From Promicromonospora umidemergens (lineage in GTDB: Bacteria; Actinomycetota; Actinomycetes; Actinomycetales; Cellulomonadaceae), in the NCBI RefSeq assembly GCF_024171995.1, contig NZ_JAMTCT010000012.1:1-64000 (forward strand): a DNA stretch of 64,000 nt, given 5' to 3'. Below are positions 19,049 through 28,299 of the stretch, piece by piece; positions within the stretch are counted from its first letter, which is position 1; each line of letters opens with the position of its first letter. The notes beneath the pieces were generated by a model. It ran no database searches, had not been told where the DNA came from, and saw only the letters and a list, made by a program, of their open reading frames with translations. Position numbers and translations under genes: made by a program.

Positions 19049-21250
19049 GTGACGGTCGTCTCGAGCTCGCTGGAGCCCTCGTCCGGGCCGGCGGATCCGG
19101 GTACCACTCGGGGCACCACGGCACGGTCCGTGCCGAGCGGCGGAGTCCGCCTGTCGGACGCTGATCCCGTGGGGCGGACCTCCGCCACGCACATCCCCGA
19201 GCTGCACGGACTGCGCGGCGTGGCGCTCGCCCTCGTCGTCGCGTTCCATCTGTTCGGCAACGGCCGGGTGTCGGGTGGCGTCGACGTCTTCCTGGTCCTG
19301 TCCGGGTTCCTGGCGACCGGGTCCCTGCTGCGCCGTGCCGCGCGCCGCGAGCTGCGCCTCGGCGAGCACTACGGACGGACGTTCTCCCGGCTCGTGCCCC
19401 CGGCCCTCCTGGTGCTCGCCGCTACGGCGGGCCTGGCCTGGTGGATCATGCCAGAGGGCACCTGGGCGCAGACCGGCCGGGAGATCGTGGCCTCGGCGCT
19501 GTACTACGTGAACTGGGAGATGATCTCGAGCCAGCTCGTCTACGGCGCGGCGGGGCCTGAGACCAGCCCGCTGCAGCACTTCTGGTCGATGTCGGTCCAG
19601 GCGCAGTTCTTCCTGGCCTGGCCCGTGGTGGTGCTGATCGTGGTCGGGCTCGCTCGCGCGGTACGAATCCGTCCCCGTGCCCTGCTGCTCGTGGTGGTCG
19701 GGGCAGCGACCGCTGCGTCGTTCGTCTTCGCGCAGGACCTGCACGCCGCGGACCAGCCGGTCGCGTACTTCCACTCCTGGGCTCGGTTCTGGGAGCTGGG
19801 CCTGGGCGGATTCCTCGCCCTGGCACTGCCGTGGCTGCGGCTGCCTGGGTTCTTGCGCCCGGTCCTCGGGTGGGCAGGCCTCGGGTTGGTCGTCTCCAGC
19901 GGGTTCGTGCTCGACGGGGGTGCTCTGTTCCCAGGGCAGTGGGCGCTGTGGCCGGTGGCGGGTGCTCTCCTCGTGCTGCTGGGCTCCGGCGGTACCGCCG
20001 TCTGGGGACCACGTCGTCTGCTGCAGGTGGCGCCGCTGCGCTTCGTCGCCGACATCTCCTATGCGCTGTACCTGTGGCACTGGCCCTTGCTCATCGCCTA
20101 CCTGCACTACACGGGCGCGGAGCGGCTGGACTGGTTCGGCGCCGGGGCGATCATGGCGACGTCGGTGGTCCTGTCCTGGCTCACGAACAAGCTGGTGGCC
20201 GACCCGGCGCAGCGGTTCCGGGAGGCGTTCGGCGGGGTTCGCGCGCTGGTGGCCGCCGCTGCCTGCGTCTCTCTCGTCGTCGGCAGCGCCGTCGTGGGGC
20301 TGACCGCGCTCGAACGGCGGGACCTGGCACAGCTTGCCGCCGCGCAGGCGGCGGCGGGCGCGGTAGACGAGGACGGGGCGGCCGAGTACCCCGGTGCGCG
20401 CGCACTGAGCCCGTTGTACCGCGACCCGGTGCCGGAGGACGTGGAGATCCAGCCCGCACCTGCGGTCGCGTCGCAGGACCGGCCCTCCGTCGACGGCGAC
20501 GGCTGCATCGAGGGGAGTGCCGCGACGTCCCCCTCGGGTGTTCCCATGACCTGCACCCTGACCGATGTGCCGGACCCGAAGCGGGTAGTGGTCCTCGTGG
20601 GCGACTCGCACAGCATCCAATGGGCGCCTGCGATGACCGAGATCGGCCGGGACGAGCAGTGGCAGGTGCTGTTGCTGGCGCGGCGCGGCTGCCGGCTCGC
20701 TGCCCCCGCTGAGCCGCTCACCAAGGGCAGCAACTGCTGGGACTGGCGAGCCAACGCGCTGAAGCTGCTCGAGCAGATGCGGCCGGACGCGGTGATGGTC
20801 ATCGGGAGCCGGACGTCGCCGGAGGCGTCCGGCGACGAGGTGAACCCGGACGAGGCACGCGCGTGGCGGCAGCTGGCCGAGGTGGGTGTCCGGGTGGTCA
20901 CCGTGCGGGACAACCCACGGTTCGAGTTCGACGTCCCGGCGTGCGTGGAGGAGTCCTACGGCGTGGCCTGCACGCGGCCACGAGCGGACATCTTCTCGCC
21001 GGTCAACCCGGTCGAGAAGGCACAGGGGGTGCCGCCCTCGGCGGCGCACCTCGATCTGACCCCGTTCATCTGCGACGCGCAGCTGTGTGCCGGCGTGGTG
21101 GGCAACGTCCTGATCTATCGCGACGACGACCATCTGACGGCCACCTATGTGACGACTCTCGAGCGGCCGCTGCACAACCAGCTACGAGCAGAGGCCGAGT
21201 GGCTCTTCGCGGACCCGATGCGCAGCCCACCGGTACGCATGCGCTTCTGA
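19049..21250 (+). CDS. OafA-type O-acyltransferase with C-terminal SGNH domain (second copy)
   Basis: A 733-residue membrane protein with the acyltransferase-3 fold at about 50-400 (ELHGLRGVALALVVAFHLFG with catalytic-type His, SGGVDVFLVLSGFL, SPLQHFWSMSVQAQFFLAWP, YALYLWHWPLL) and an extracytoplasmic SGNH domain at about 470-730. That domain has VLVGDSHSIQW (nucleophile Ser) and YRDDDHLT (Asp/His pair), so both catalytic parts look complete. The 48-residue hydrophilic start is unusual but the GTG at 19049 has GGAGG eight bases before it. It is closer in its blocks (HLFGxGRVSGGVDVF, RDNPRFEF) to the copy at 25126-27378 than to the other two, suggesting a duplication. Function: O-acylation of a surface glycan. 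Confidence 0.85.
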   Translation: MTVVSSSLEPSSGPADPGTTRGTTARSVPSGGVRLSDADPVGRTSATHIPELHGLRGVALALVVAFHLFGNGRVSGGVDVFLVLSGFLATGSLLRRAARRELRLGEHYGRTFSRLVPPALLVLAATAGLAWWIMPEGTWAQTGREIVASALYYVNWEMISSQLVYGAAGPETSPLQHFWSMSVQAQFFLAWPVVVLIVVGLARAVRIRPRALLLVVVGAATAASFVFAQDLHAADQPVAYFHSWARFWELGLGGFLALALPWLRLPGFLRPVLGWAGLGLVVSSGFVLDGGALFPGQWALWPVAGALLVLLGSGGTAVWGPRRLLQVAPLRFVADISYALYLWHWPLLIAYLHYTGAERLDWFGAGAIMATSVVLSWLTNKLVADPAQRFREAFGGVRALVAAAACVSLVVGSAVVGLTALERRDLAQLAAAQAAAGAVDEDGAAEYPGARALSPLYRDPVPEDVEIQPAPAVASQDRPSVDGDGCIEGSAATSPSGVPMTCTLTDVPDPKRVVVLVGDSHSIQWAPAMTEIGRDEQWQVLLLARRGCRLAAPAEPLTKGSNCWDWRANALKLLEQMRPDAVMVIGSRTSPEASGDEVNPDEARAWRQLAEVGVRVVTVRDNPRFEFDVPACVEESYGVACTRPRADIFSPVNPVEKAQGVPPSAAHLDLTPFICDAQLCAGVVGNVLIYRDDDHLTATYVTTLERPLHNQLRAEAEWLFADPMRSPPVRMRF

Positions 21251-21278
21251 GCTTCCGGCGGCTGATCCTGCCCCCGTC

Positions 21279-21320
21279 GGTCGGGCTCGCCGAGACCACC
21301 AGGCCCCGGCGAGCCCGACC
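21279..21320. terminator. Bidirectional terminator between acyltransferase and subtilase genes
   Basis: GGTCGGGCTCGCCG (21279-21292) and CGGCGAGCCCGACC (21307-21320) form a perfect 14-bp stem with a 14-base loop, placed between two convergent stop codons at 21250 and 21344. Confidence 0.8.
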
Positions 21321-21343
21321 GCTTACCGCGTCGGGAGAGCGCC

Positions 21344-22846
21344 CTAGCCTAGGGTCACCGCGTCCAGGGCGTCGGCGATGCCGTCACCGTAGAAGCTGTT
21401 CTCCGCGAGCCCGCCGACGCAGGGCGCCCCGGCGGTCGTGGTGGTGCACTCGTGGTCGTCGGCCTGGGTGCGGACCGCTGCCTCGAGCTGCGCGGGCTTC
21501 CAGCGCGGGTGCGCCGACTTCATGAGCGCCAGGACGCCCGCGACGTGCGGGGACGCCATCGACGTGCCGCTCTTGAGGTCCCAGGTGCCGTCGAGCTCCG
21601 TGGACAGGATCCCGCTGCCCGGGGCGGCGACGTCGATCTTGCCGAGGCCACGGTTCGAGAACGAGCTCAGGTCCGAGGCCTGGGTCAGGGACGAGACCGT
21701 CACGACGCCGTCCAGCTCCGCGGGGATGTCCTCGCAACCGGAGTTGATCACCCGGTCCACGGCCGTCGAGTCGTTCGGGCTCGCCGCGTCGGTGGTGTTG
21801 TTGGCCAGGTCGGTGGCGGCGTTGCCGGCCGCGGCGGCGTGCACCACACCGCGCTCGGTCGAGAAGTCCACCGCGCGACGCACGGCCTCCTTCGCGGCAG
21901 CCTGGTCAGGCTGGTCCTCGCACCAGTACATGAACGGGTCGATGTAGTACGAGTTGTTCGTGACGTCCATGTGGGTCATGCCGGCCCAGACGAACCCGCA
22001 GATCGCGTACTCGGGGTAGATGAACCCGTCGTCGTTCACGACCTTGACCGAGGCCATCTTGACGCCCGGCGCGACGCCCACGATGCCGACGCCGTTCTGC
22101 GCGGCGGCGATGGTGCCGGCGACGTGCGTGCCGTGGTCGGAGGTCGTGGGCAGCCAGCCGGTCGCCGACCTGTCCGGCCTACCGCCGTCGGTGCAGTTCA
22201 CCGACCGGGCGGTGTCGACCTGGGTGGCCAGGTCGGGGTGCGACGCGTCGATCCCGGAGTCCAGCACGCCGACGACGACGCGGGACGAGCCGGGATTGAC
22301 GTCCAGGGCCTGGTCGGCCTTGATCATCTCCATGTCCCACTGCGTCGCCTCACCCGGGTCGGGGACGGCGGTCGTGCCGGCGGGCTCGTCGACGGTCCAG
22401 CCGGTGGTGTCCTTCTTGGCCTTGCCCTTGACGGCCATGTCCTTCTTGACGCCCGCGGCGGAGTCGCTGCCGGGTGTGCCCTCGGTGGGGCTGACGGTGC
22501 GGGTTGCACCGACGGACTCGATGACGCCGACCCGGTCGGCCGCGAGCACGTCCTCGCGGAACGACCCGTTGGCCGAGTGCGCCACGATCACGCCGATCTG
22601 GGGCCACGCCTGCACGACGACGCCGTCGGCCCGCTTGATCGCCCTGACCGCCTTGACGGCGTCACGGACCTTGGTGTCCTCCGTGTTGACGACGTAGGAG
22701 AACAGTGCCCCGTCGGGTGTGACGATCGGGACGGGCGTTGATTCCGGCTCGTCCGCCGCGTACCCGGCGCCGGTGCCGAACGCGGTGAGCGCGAGCGTCG
22801 CCGCGGTAGCGACGGCGAGTGCTCGCCGGGAGTGGGAGATGCGCAT
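21344..22846 (-). CDS. Secreted subtilisin-like (S8) serine protease
   Basis: A 500-residue exported protease. The signal peptide is residues 1-30 or so (Ala-rich, ending GAGYAAD), then a prodomain (about 40-115) and the catalytic domain from about 185. The triad is complete: Asp196 in GVLDSGID, His238 in SDHGTHVAG and Ser429 in SGTSMASPHVAG, with Asn297/298 at the oxyanion site. A Lys/Asp-rich linker (130-150) separates prodomain and enzyme. There is no C-terminal binding domain or sorting signal, so it should be released. AGGAGAG precedes the ATG, and a 9-bp hairpin lies in the presumed 5' leader. Substrate is unknown. Confidence 0.92.
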   Translation of the reverse strand: MRISHSRRALAVATAATLALTAFGTGAGYAADEPESTPVPIVTPDGALFSYVVNTEDTKVRDAVKAVRAIKRADGVVVQAWPQIGVIVAHSANGSFREDVLAADRVGVIESVGATRTVSPTEGTPGSDSAAGVKKDMAVKGKAKKDTTGWTVDEPAGTTAVPDPGEATQWDMEMIKADQALDVNPGSSRVVVGVLDSGIDASHPDLATQVDTARSVNCTDGGRPDRSATGWLPTTSDHGTHVAGTIAAAQNGVGIVGVAPGVKMASVKVVNDDGFIYPEYAICGFVWAGMTHMDVTNNSYYIDPFMYWCEDQPDQAAAKEAVRRAVDFSTERGVVHAAAAGNAATDLANNTTDAASPNDSTAVDRVINSGCEDIPAELDGVVTVSSLTQASDLSSFSNRGLGKIDVAAPGSGILSTELDGTWDLKSGTSMASPHVAGVLALMKSAHPRWKPAQLEAAVRTQADDHECTTTTAGAPCVGGLAENSFYGDGIADALDAVTLG

Positions 22847-22867
22847 GGATCACTCTCCTGGATGAAG

Positions 22868-22890
22868 ACGGGCCCCCGGGTGGGGCCCGT
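22868..22890 (-). promoter_or_regulatory. Hairpin in the 5' leader of the subtilase gene
   Basis: ACGGGCCCC (22868-22876) pairs with GGGGCCCGT (22882-22890) around five bases, 22 bases upstream of the minus-strand subtilase start. It lies in a divergent region, so it is not needed as a terminator for a neighbouring gene. It might stabilise or attenuate the leader; this is untested. Confidence 0.4.
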
Positions 22891-23060
22891 ACGGCAACCT
22901 ACGCGTCCCGGCAGAAATTGCCCACCGCACCTCCACAGATGAAACGGAAGGAGACCCCGATTCCTTCACCCGCGTGCCCGGGATATTTCATCCTCGGCCT
23001 CGGCGCTCTGTGGCACAGTGGTCCCTCCTGCCCCCGAGACGAAGAGCGCGACAACACCAC

Positions 23061-25187
23061 ATGACGGCACCGACGACCACGCCCGCCGCCGAGTCGAGCC
23101 AGGTGGCCGGACCCTCGGTCCGCCCACGCAAGTTCCGCCCAGAGGTCCAGGCTCTGCGCGCCCTCGCGGTGCTGCTGGTGCTCGTCTACCACATCGACCC
23201 AGCGGTCCTGCCGGGCGGCTATATCGGAGTGGACGTCTTCTTCGTCATCTCCGGCTTCCTCATCACCGGCCACCTGTGGCGGGAGGCGTCGACCACCGGC
23301 ACGGTCAGCCTCAAGAAGTTCTGGGCGGCCCGCGCCCGGCGGATCCTCCCTGCGTCGCTCGTCACCGTCGTCGGGGTGATCGTGCTCGCGCAGCTCCTGC
23401 TCCCGCGGTCGCTGCTGGAGACGTGGTGGCACCAGGCGCTCGCGTCCGTGCTCTACGTCGAGAACTGGGCGCTCGCCAGGGACGCCGTCGATTACCAGGC
23501 GGCGTCCAACGCGCCGACCGCGTTCCAGCACTTCTGGTCCCTCGGCGTCGAGGAGCAGTTCTACCTGGTGTGGCCGCTGCTCGTGGTCCTGGCCGTCGGG
23601 CTGTGGGGCGGAGCGCGGCGCGCGACCGCCACGCGCGACCCCGAGGTCCTGCGCGCCCTGCTGCTGGTGCTGTTCTCCCTGGTGGGCGTCGCGTCCTTCG
23701 CGTGGGGCGTCAAGCAGTCCATGGACGGCGACCCGGTCGCGTACTACTCGACGTTCACCCGGGTGTGGGAGCTCGCGGTCGGCGGCATCCTCGCCCTCGT
23801 CATCCGCGACACGGCGCGCCTGCGGTCGCTGCGCAGCACGCTCGCGGTGTTCGGGGTCACCACCATCGTCGTGGCGGCCTGCGTGCTCGACGACGGAACG
23901 CCGTTCCCCGGGGTCGCGGCGCTCGCGCCGACGCTCGGCGCCTGTGCGGTCATCGCAGCGGGCCGGACGGCGGGCCCCGGCTCGCTCCGACGGATCGTCG
24001 ATACCTGGGCGGTCCAGCGGCTCGGTGACATCTCGTACTCGCTGTACCTCTGGCACTTCCCGGTGATCGTGTTCTTCGGCATCCATACCGGCCGCGAACC
24101 GGGCGTGACGGACGTCCTGGCGATCATCGCGACCTCGTTCGCGATGGCCATCGCCAGCTACGTCCTCGTGGAGCAGCCGATCCGGGTCTCGGGCTGGTTC
24201 CGGGCCGACGGCCGCATGCTCGTGGCCTCCCTGGTCGCCATGGCGCTCGTCGTCGGCCTCGCGGCGACCCTCCCGTTCCGGGTGAGCGGGACGAACGACC
24301 AGTGGGACCGCAACGCGTCGGCGATCTCCGGCGAGGAGGAGGAGCGGGTCAAGGAGGGTCTCGAGGAAGGGTTCACCCCCTTCGTCGACGGCGACACGGT
24401 GATCAAGCCGAACCCGCTCAAGGCCGGGTACGACAAGAGCTCGACGCTCGGCGACTGCCTCGGCACGGCGTCCGACGGTCCGGTGGAGCCCTGCGAGTAC
24501 GGCGAGACGGAGAACCCGACCGCCACGGTCGCCGTCGTCGGGGACTCGCACGCCGGAGTGCTGGCGGAGCCGATCCTTACCGTGGCGGCGGAGCGCGGGT
24601 GGCGCGTCGTCACCTACCTGTACGGGTCCTGCCCGTTCACGAACGCACTCCGTGCGGACGGCGACGCGGCGGACATCGAGGGTTGCTACGAGGCCAACCA
24701 GAACACCCGGGCCGCGCTGCGTGAGCTCGACCCGGAGCTCGTCGTCACGACGTACCTCGAGCGGACCCGCTTCGAGGCCGGACCCGCCGAGGACGTGGCG
24801 GGCGCCGCGGGCCTGGCCGAGGTGTGGAACGAGCTGGTGGCGCGTGGCACCCGCGTCGTGGCGTTCCGGGACACCCCCCAGGCGCGCAAGGACGTCGTGG
24901 CGTGCGTCAGTGACAACTACACCGACCCGGAGGAGTGCGGGATGCCGCGCGAGGAGGCGCTCGGAGGCCGTGGCGTGGTGCCCGCAGCCGCGAAGCTCGC
25001 CCCTCGGGTCGAGGTCGTCCACCTGTGGGACAAGTTCTGCGACGACGTGACCTGTCCGGCGGTCATCGGCAACGTGCTGGTTTACCGGGACGGCAACCAC
25101 GTGACGCGCACCTACATGGACCAGGTCACTGACGACGTCCGGCGGGTCCTGCCGGAGCGCTTCGATCGATCCGGTGGGCGGTCGTGA
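23061..25187 (+). CDS. OafA-type O-acyltransferase with C-terminal SGNH domain (third copy)
   Basis: A 708-residue protein, acyltransferase-3 domain about 25-390 (PEVQALRALAVLLVLVYHIDP, GGYIGVDVFFVISGFLITGHL, FWSLGVEEQFYLVWPLL, YSLYLWHFPVIV), then an SGNH domain with VVGDSHAGVL and YRDGNHVT. Its motif wording is nearest to the copy at 190-2256. The ATG at 23061 has only a weak, distant GAAGAG. Its last 62 bases overlap the last bases of the convergent acyltransferase gene at 25126-27378, so both C-termini are encoded on opposite strands of the same segment and no terminator fits between them. Confidence 0.85.
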   Translation: MTAPTTTPAAESSQVAGPSVRPRKFRPEVQALRALAVLLVLVYHIDPAVLPGGYIGVDVFFVISGFLITGHLWREASTTGTVSLKKFWAARARRILPASLVTVVGVIVLAQLLLPRSLLETWWHQALASVLYVENWALARDAVDYQAASNAPTAFQHFWSLGVEEQFYLVWPLLVVLAVGLWGGARRATATRDPEVLRALLLVLFSLVGVASFAWGVKQSMDGDPVAYYSTFTRVWELAVGGILALVIRDTARLRSLRSTLAVFGVTTIVVAACVLDDGTPFPGVAALAPTLGACAVIAAGRTAGPGSLRRIVDTWAVQRLGDISYSLYLWHFPVIVFFGIHTGREPGVTDVLAIIATSFAMAIASYVLVEQPIRVSGWFRADGRMLVASLVAMALVVGLAATLPFRVSGTNDQWDRNASAISGEEEERVKEGLEEGFTPFVDGDTVIKPNPLKAGYDKSSTLGDCLGTASDGPVEPCEYGETENPTATVAVVGDSHAGVLAEPILTVAAERGWRVVTYLYGSCPFTNALRADGDAADIEGCYEANQNTRAALRELDPELVVTTYLERTRFEAGPAEDVAGAAGLAEVWNELVARGTRVVAFRDTPQARKDVVACVSDNYTDPEECGMPREEALGGRGVVPAAAKLAPRVEVVHLWDKFCDDVTCPAVIGNVLVYRDGNHVTRTYMDQVTDDVRRVLPERFDRSGGRS

Positions 25188-27378
25188 TCGTGCCGGCGGT
25201 GCGCTGACCGGAGGCGGTGCCGCCGTCGAACAGCGATGGCACCGCCTGGCGCAGCTGGTTGCCCAGGAAAGGGCCGAGCGTCCGTACGTACGTGTTGGTC
25301 AGGTGATCGTCGTCGCGGTAGACGAGCACGTTGCCGACCACGGGGTCGCACCTCACCGGTCCGCAGATCGAGTCGGTGAGGTCCAGGTGGACGGCGGTGC
25401 CCGGCACGCCGGGTGCGGTCGTGACGGGCGAGACGTCGGCGAGCTGCTCCGCGCGCGGCCGGCCGCAGACCTCTGGGGAGACGGCGTCGACCATGCACTC
25501 CGGGACGAACCACTCGAAGCGGGGGTTGTCCCGGATCGTGACCACGGTGATCCCGGCGTCGTCCAGCGTGCGCCACGCCTCGGCCTGGCCGGGTAGCACC
25601 TCTTCCGGTGCGCCGTCCTCGTGGGTCCGCGTGCCCACCACGACCACGACGTCGGGGCGGGCCGCGACCAGCGCGTCCAGCGCGCCCTCGTTCCACGTGG
25701 CGCACGCCGACCGGTGCGCCACGCTGCCCTCGCCCGACGTCGCCAGGCGGCATCCGTGCTTGATCATCTCGCGCAGCTCCCAGCCGTGCTCGTGGGCGAG
25801 CGCGACGAAGGCCTCCTCGTACTGCTGCTCGTGCGACGCGCCGGCGAGGTAGACCACGGCTGTCGGGTCGGTCGGGTCGGCGGGCGAGACCACCGTGCAC
25901 TCCAGCACCTCGGCCCGGTCGCCGTCCTGGGCGCAGTCCGGCCGGTCCGGGTGGTCGTCGTAGGCCACCCACGTCGCGGGGCGGAACGGGGCGCCGGGCT
26001 GCGTGTCGGCGGGAGGAGCGTCCGGTGCGAGCGCGGCGGCCCCTGGGTGGTCGGGTGACGGCACGAGCAGCGCGGCGATGTCGTGCCGCACCGTCGCGTC
26101 GTGCCCGGCCGCCGCGACCTGGGTGCTGCAGAGCACCAGCACCGCGGCACCGGCCAGGGCCGCGAGCGTCCGCCTGCCCGACGGCGTCGTGGCGGCCCGG
26201 TGGCCGACGTCGTCGCCCCGGGGTGCCAGGTCCGGCGCCGCCGCTCGCCGGGCCGACAGGCGGTCCGTGACCCGGGTCAGGAGCGGTTCGGCGACGTACC
26301 GCGTCGTGAGCCACGCGAGGACCGTCGAGGCGGTGAGGATCGTGCCCGCCGCCATCGGGCCCACCTGCCGCGTGTCGGTCGTCAGGAGCCAGAAGATCAG
26401 GATCGGCCAGTGCCAGAGGTACAGGGCGTAGGAGATGCGCGCGCCGAAGAGCAGCGGAGCGCTGTCCAGCAGCCGCTCGACGCCTCGGGCGGGAGCTGCC
26501 GCGGGGGTCCGCTGCCCTGCCGGGACGGATGCGGTCGCGATGAGCACGAGCGCAGCACCGCTGACGGGGACGAGGGCCCAGGCGCCGGGGAACACGTTGG
26601 CGCCGTCCACCAGGAAGCCCGACCCGACCACCAGGGCGAGACCGACCCATCCGAGTACGTCGCGCAGCGGACCCTGTCGGGGTACGCGGGCACGGAGGGC
26701 CAGGGCGAGCAGCGCGCCCGCGCCGATCTCCCAGAACCGGGTGAACGTGCTGAAGTAGGCGACCGGCTGGTCCACGGTGACGAGCCACAGGGCGCCGGCG
26801 AACGAGGCCGCCGTGGCGACGCCGGTGACCGCGGCGAGCAGCACGGCCGGGCTGCTCGCGCCGGTGGTGGGCCGGGTGCCGCGGTGCCTCCCGAGCCGCC
26901 GGCTGCCTGCGACCAGACCCAGCACCACCAGCGGCCAGACGGCGAAGAACTGGCCCTGCACCGACAGCGACCAGAAGTGCTGCAGCGGGCTCGTCCCGGG
27001 CCCCGCGGCACCGTAGGCGAGCGAGGCGTGCACCAGCTCCCAGTTCTCCCAGAAGGTCGCCGACGCCCCGATCTCGCGCAGTCCCGCCGACCAGCTCATC
27101 CGGGGAGCCAGCGTGAGCAGGGCGATCGTGACGGCGGTCAGCACCACCAGCGCTGCCGGGAGCAGCCGGGCGAGGGTACGTGCGTAGTGCGCCGCCAGCC
27201 GCAGGCTGCCTGCCTCGGCACGGCGGAACAGCGTTCCCGTCGCGAAGTACCCGGACAGCAGGAGGAAGACGTCGACACCGCCCGAGACCCGACCCTGGCC
27301 GAACAGGTGGAACGCGACCACGAGGATCAGCGCCAGGCCGCGCAGGCCGTCGACGGCGCCGATCCGCGGCTCAGCCAC
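25126..27378 (-). CDS. OafA-type O-acyltransferase with variant SGNH domain (fourth copy)
   Basis: A 750-residue membrane acyltransferase. The membrane domain (about 1-380) is complete: VDGLRGLALILVVAFHLFG, SGGVDVFLLLSGYF, SPLQHFWSLSVQGQFFAVWP, YALYLWHWPIL. In the SGNH domain the block I motif, normally GDSH, reads LAGASHEQQY, so the Asp is replaced by Ala while the Ser and His remain; the block V YRDDDHLT is intact. Whether the second acyl-transfer step still works is an open question. Start is the GTG at 27378, with no clear ribosome site. It shares long block similarity with the copy at 19049-21250. Confidence 0.83.
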   Translation of the reverse strand: MAEPRIGAVDGLRGLALILVVAFHLFGQGRVSGGVDVFLLLSGYFATGTLFRRAEAGSLRLAAHYARTLARLLPAALVVLTAVTIALLTLAPRMSWSAGLREIGASATFWENWELVHASLAYGAAGPGTSPLQHFWSLSVQGQFFAVWPLVVLGLVAGSRRLGRHRGTRPTTGASSPAVLLAAVTGVATAASFAGALWLVTVDQPVAYFSTFTRFWEIGAGALLALALRARVPRQGPLRDVLGWVGLALVVGSGFLVDGANVFPGAWALVPVSGAALVLIATASVPAGQRTPAAAPARGVERLLDSAPLLFGARISYALYLWHWPILIFWLLTTDTRQVGPMAAGTILTASTVLAWLTTRYVAEPLLTRVTDRLSARRAAAPDLAPRGDDVGHRAATTPSGRRTLAALAGAAVLVLCSTQVAAAGHDATVRHDIAALLVPSPDHPGAAALAPDAPPADTQPGAPFRPATWVAYDDHPDRPDCAQDGDRAEVLECTVVSPADPTDPTAVVYLAGASHEQQYEEAFVALAHEHGWELREMIKHGCRLATSGEGSVAHRSACATWNEGALDALVAARPDVVVVVGTRTHEDGAPEEVLPGQAEAWRTLDDAGITVVTIRDNPRFEWFVPECMVDAVSPEVCGRPRAEQLADVSPVTTAPGVPGTAVHLDLTDSICGPVRCDPVVGNVLVYRDDDHLTNTYVRTLGPFLGNQLRQAVPSLFDGGTASGQRTAGTITTAHRIDRSAPAGPAGRRQ

Positions 27379-27588
27379 TGGCGGTGCGACGCGACGCGTC
27401 CTGGTGTGGGCGGGAAGGGCTGGGCAGTGGCGCCGTCGGCGCGCCGGTGGCTGGCACGCCGACGAATGTAGAGCCGGGGCCTTACGTGCAGGTGGCGAGC
27501 GGGCGAAGCCCAGGTCTCGATCTCACCCGCGCGGCCCGCCGCCGTCCGCAGGTCCTGCGCGGGGCGCCCGCGGTGGTTCGATGGCACC

Positions 27589-28299
27589 GTGATCGACACC
27601 GGTGACTACGAGATCGAGGACGAGGCCCGCGTGCGCGACCTGGTCCGCAACCATGGCTGGGCCACCCTCGTCTCGGTGGCCGACGACGGAGCGCCCGTCG
27701 CCTCCCATCTGCCGGTCCTGCTGGAGGACACGCCGCAGGGGGAGCCGATGAGCCTGCTCAGCCACGTCGGCAGGCCCGACGAGGTGCTGCACCGGCTGGA
27801 CAGCGGCCGCGAGTCGCTGCTGATCGTGCAGGGCCCGCACGGCTACGTGTCGCCGGGCTGGTACGACCTGACCCCCGCCGTGCCGACCTGGAACTACCTC
27901 GCCGTCCACCTGCACTGCGCGGTCGAGCTCCTCGCGCCGGCGGAGTCGTACCGGGTCCTGTCCGACACCGTCGACCGCTACGAGTCGGTCATGCCGCGGC
28001 CCGTTCGCCTGCCCCACGTCGAGGAGTACGCCCGGCGCATCGCCAAGGGCGCGGCGGGGTTCCGCCTGCGCGTCACCCGGTGGCAGGGCAAGGCCAAGCT
28101 GAGCCAGGACAAGCCCCGCGCCGTCGCCGAACGGGTGATCGCCGCGCTGGAGGCGGACCCGCACTACGCACAGCCGGCGCTCGCGGCCGAGATGCGCGCA
28201 GAGCTCGGCAGGCGCGTCGACGGCCTCGGCGGAGGTCCGGCCGGTTCAGCCGGTTCGCCCGGGGTGGCGAGCGGCGGTTCGAGCGGCGGCGAGGCGTGA
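27589..28299 (+). CDS. PaiB-type FMN-binding negative transcriptional regulator-like protein
   Basis: A 236-residue split-barrel flavoprotein. PaiB marks are HGYVSPGWY, VPTWNYLAVH and the C-terminal GKAKLSQDKP. In Bacillus, PaiB affects protease and sporulation genes, and relatives bind FMN or haem-type cofactors; no DNA-binding motif is obvious here, so 'regulator' is a family label. The start is the GTG at 27589, without a ribosome site. The C-terminal 30 residues are Gly/Ser-rich. Its stop overlaps the start of the amidohydrolase gene by four bases (GTGA), so the two form an operon. Confidence 0.82.
   Translation: MIDTGDYEIEDEARVRDLVRNHGWATLVSVADDGAPVASHLPVLLEDTPQGEPMSLLSHVGRPDEVLHRLDSGRESLLIVQGPHGYVSPGWYDLTPAVPTWNYLAVHLHCAVELLAPAESYRVLSDTVDRYESVMPRPVRLPHVEEYARRIAKGAAGFRLRVTRWQGKAKLSQDKPRAVAERVIAALEADPHYAQPALAAEMRAELGRRVDGLGGGPAGSAGSPGVASGGSSGGEA

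Noticed and set aside
18935-21175. A long minus-strand open frame opposite the second acyltransferase gene
   Set aside because: Composition is that of an antisense shadow (many Arg, His, Gln, Pro) and it runs through the cysQDN terminator; the plus-strand gene has all family motifs.
22899-25100. A very long open frame on the minus strand opposite the third acyltransferase gene
   Set aside because: Its protein is an Arg/His/Asp-rich string without domain motifs, typical of antisense frames in high-GC genes; the plus strand encodes a recognisable acyltransferase.
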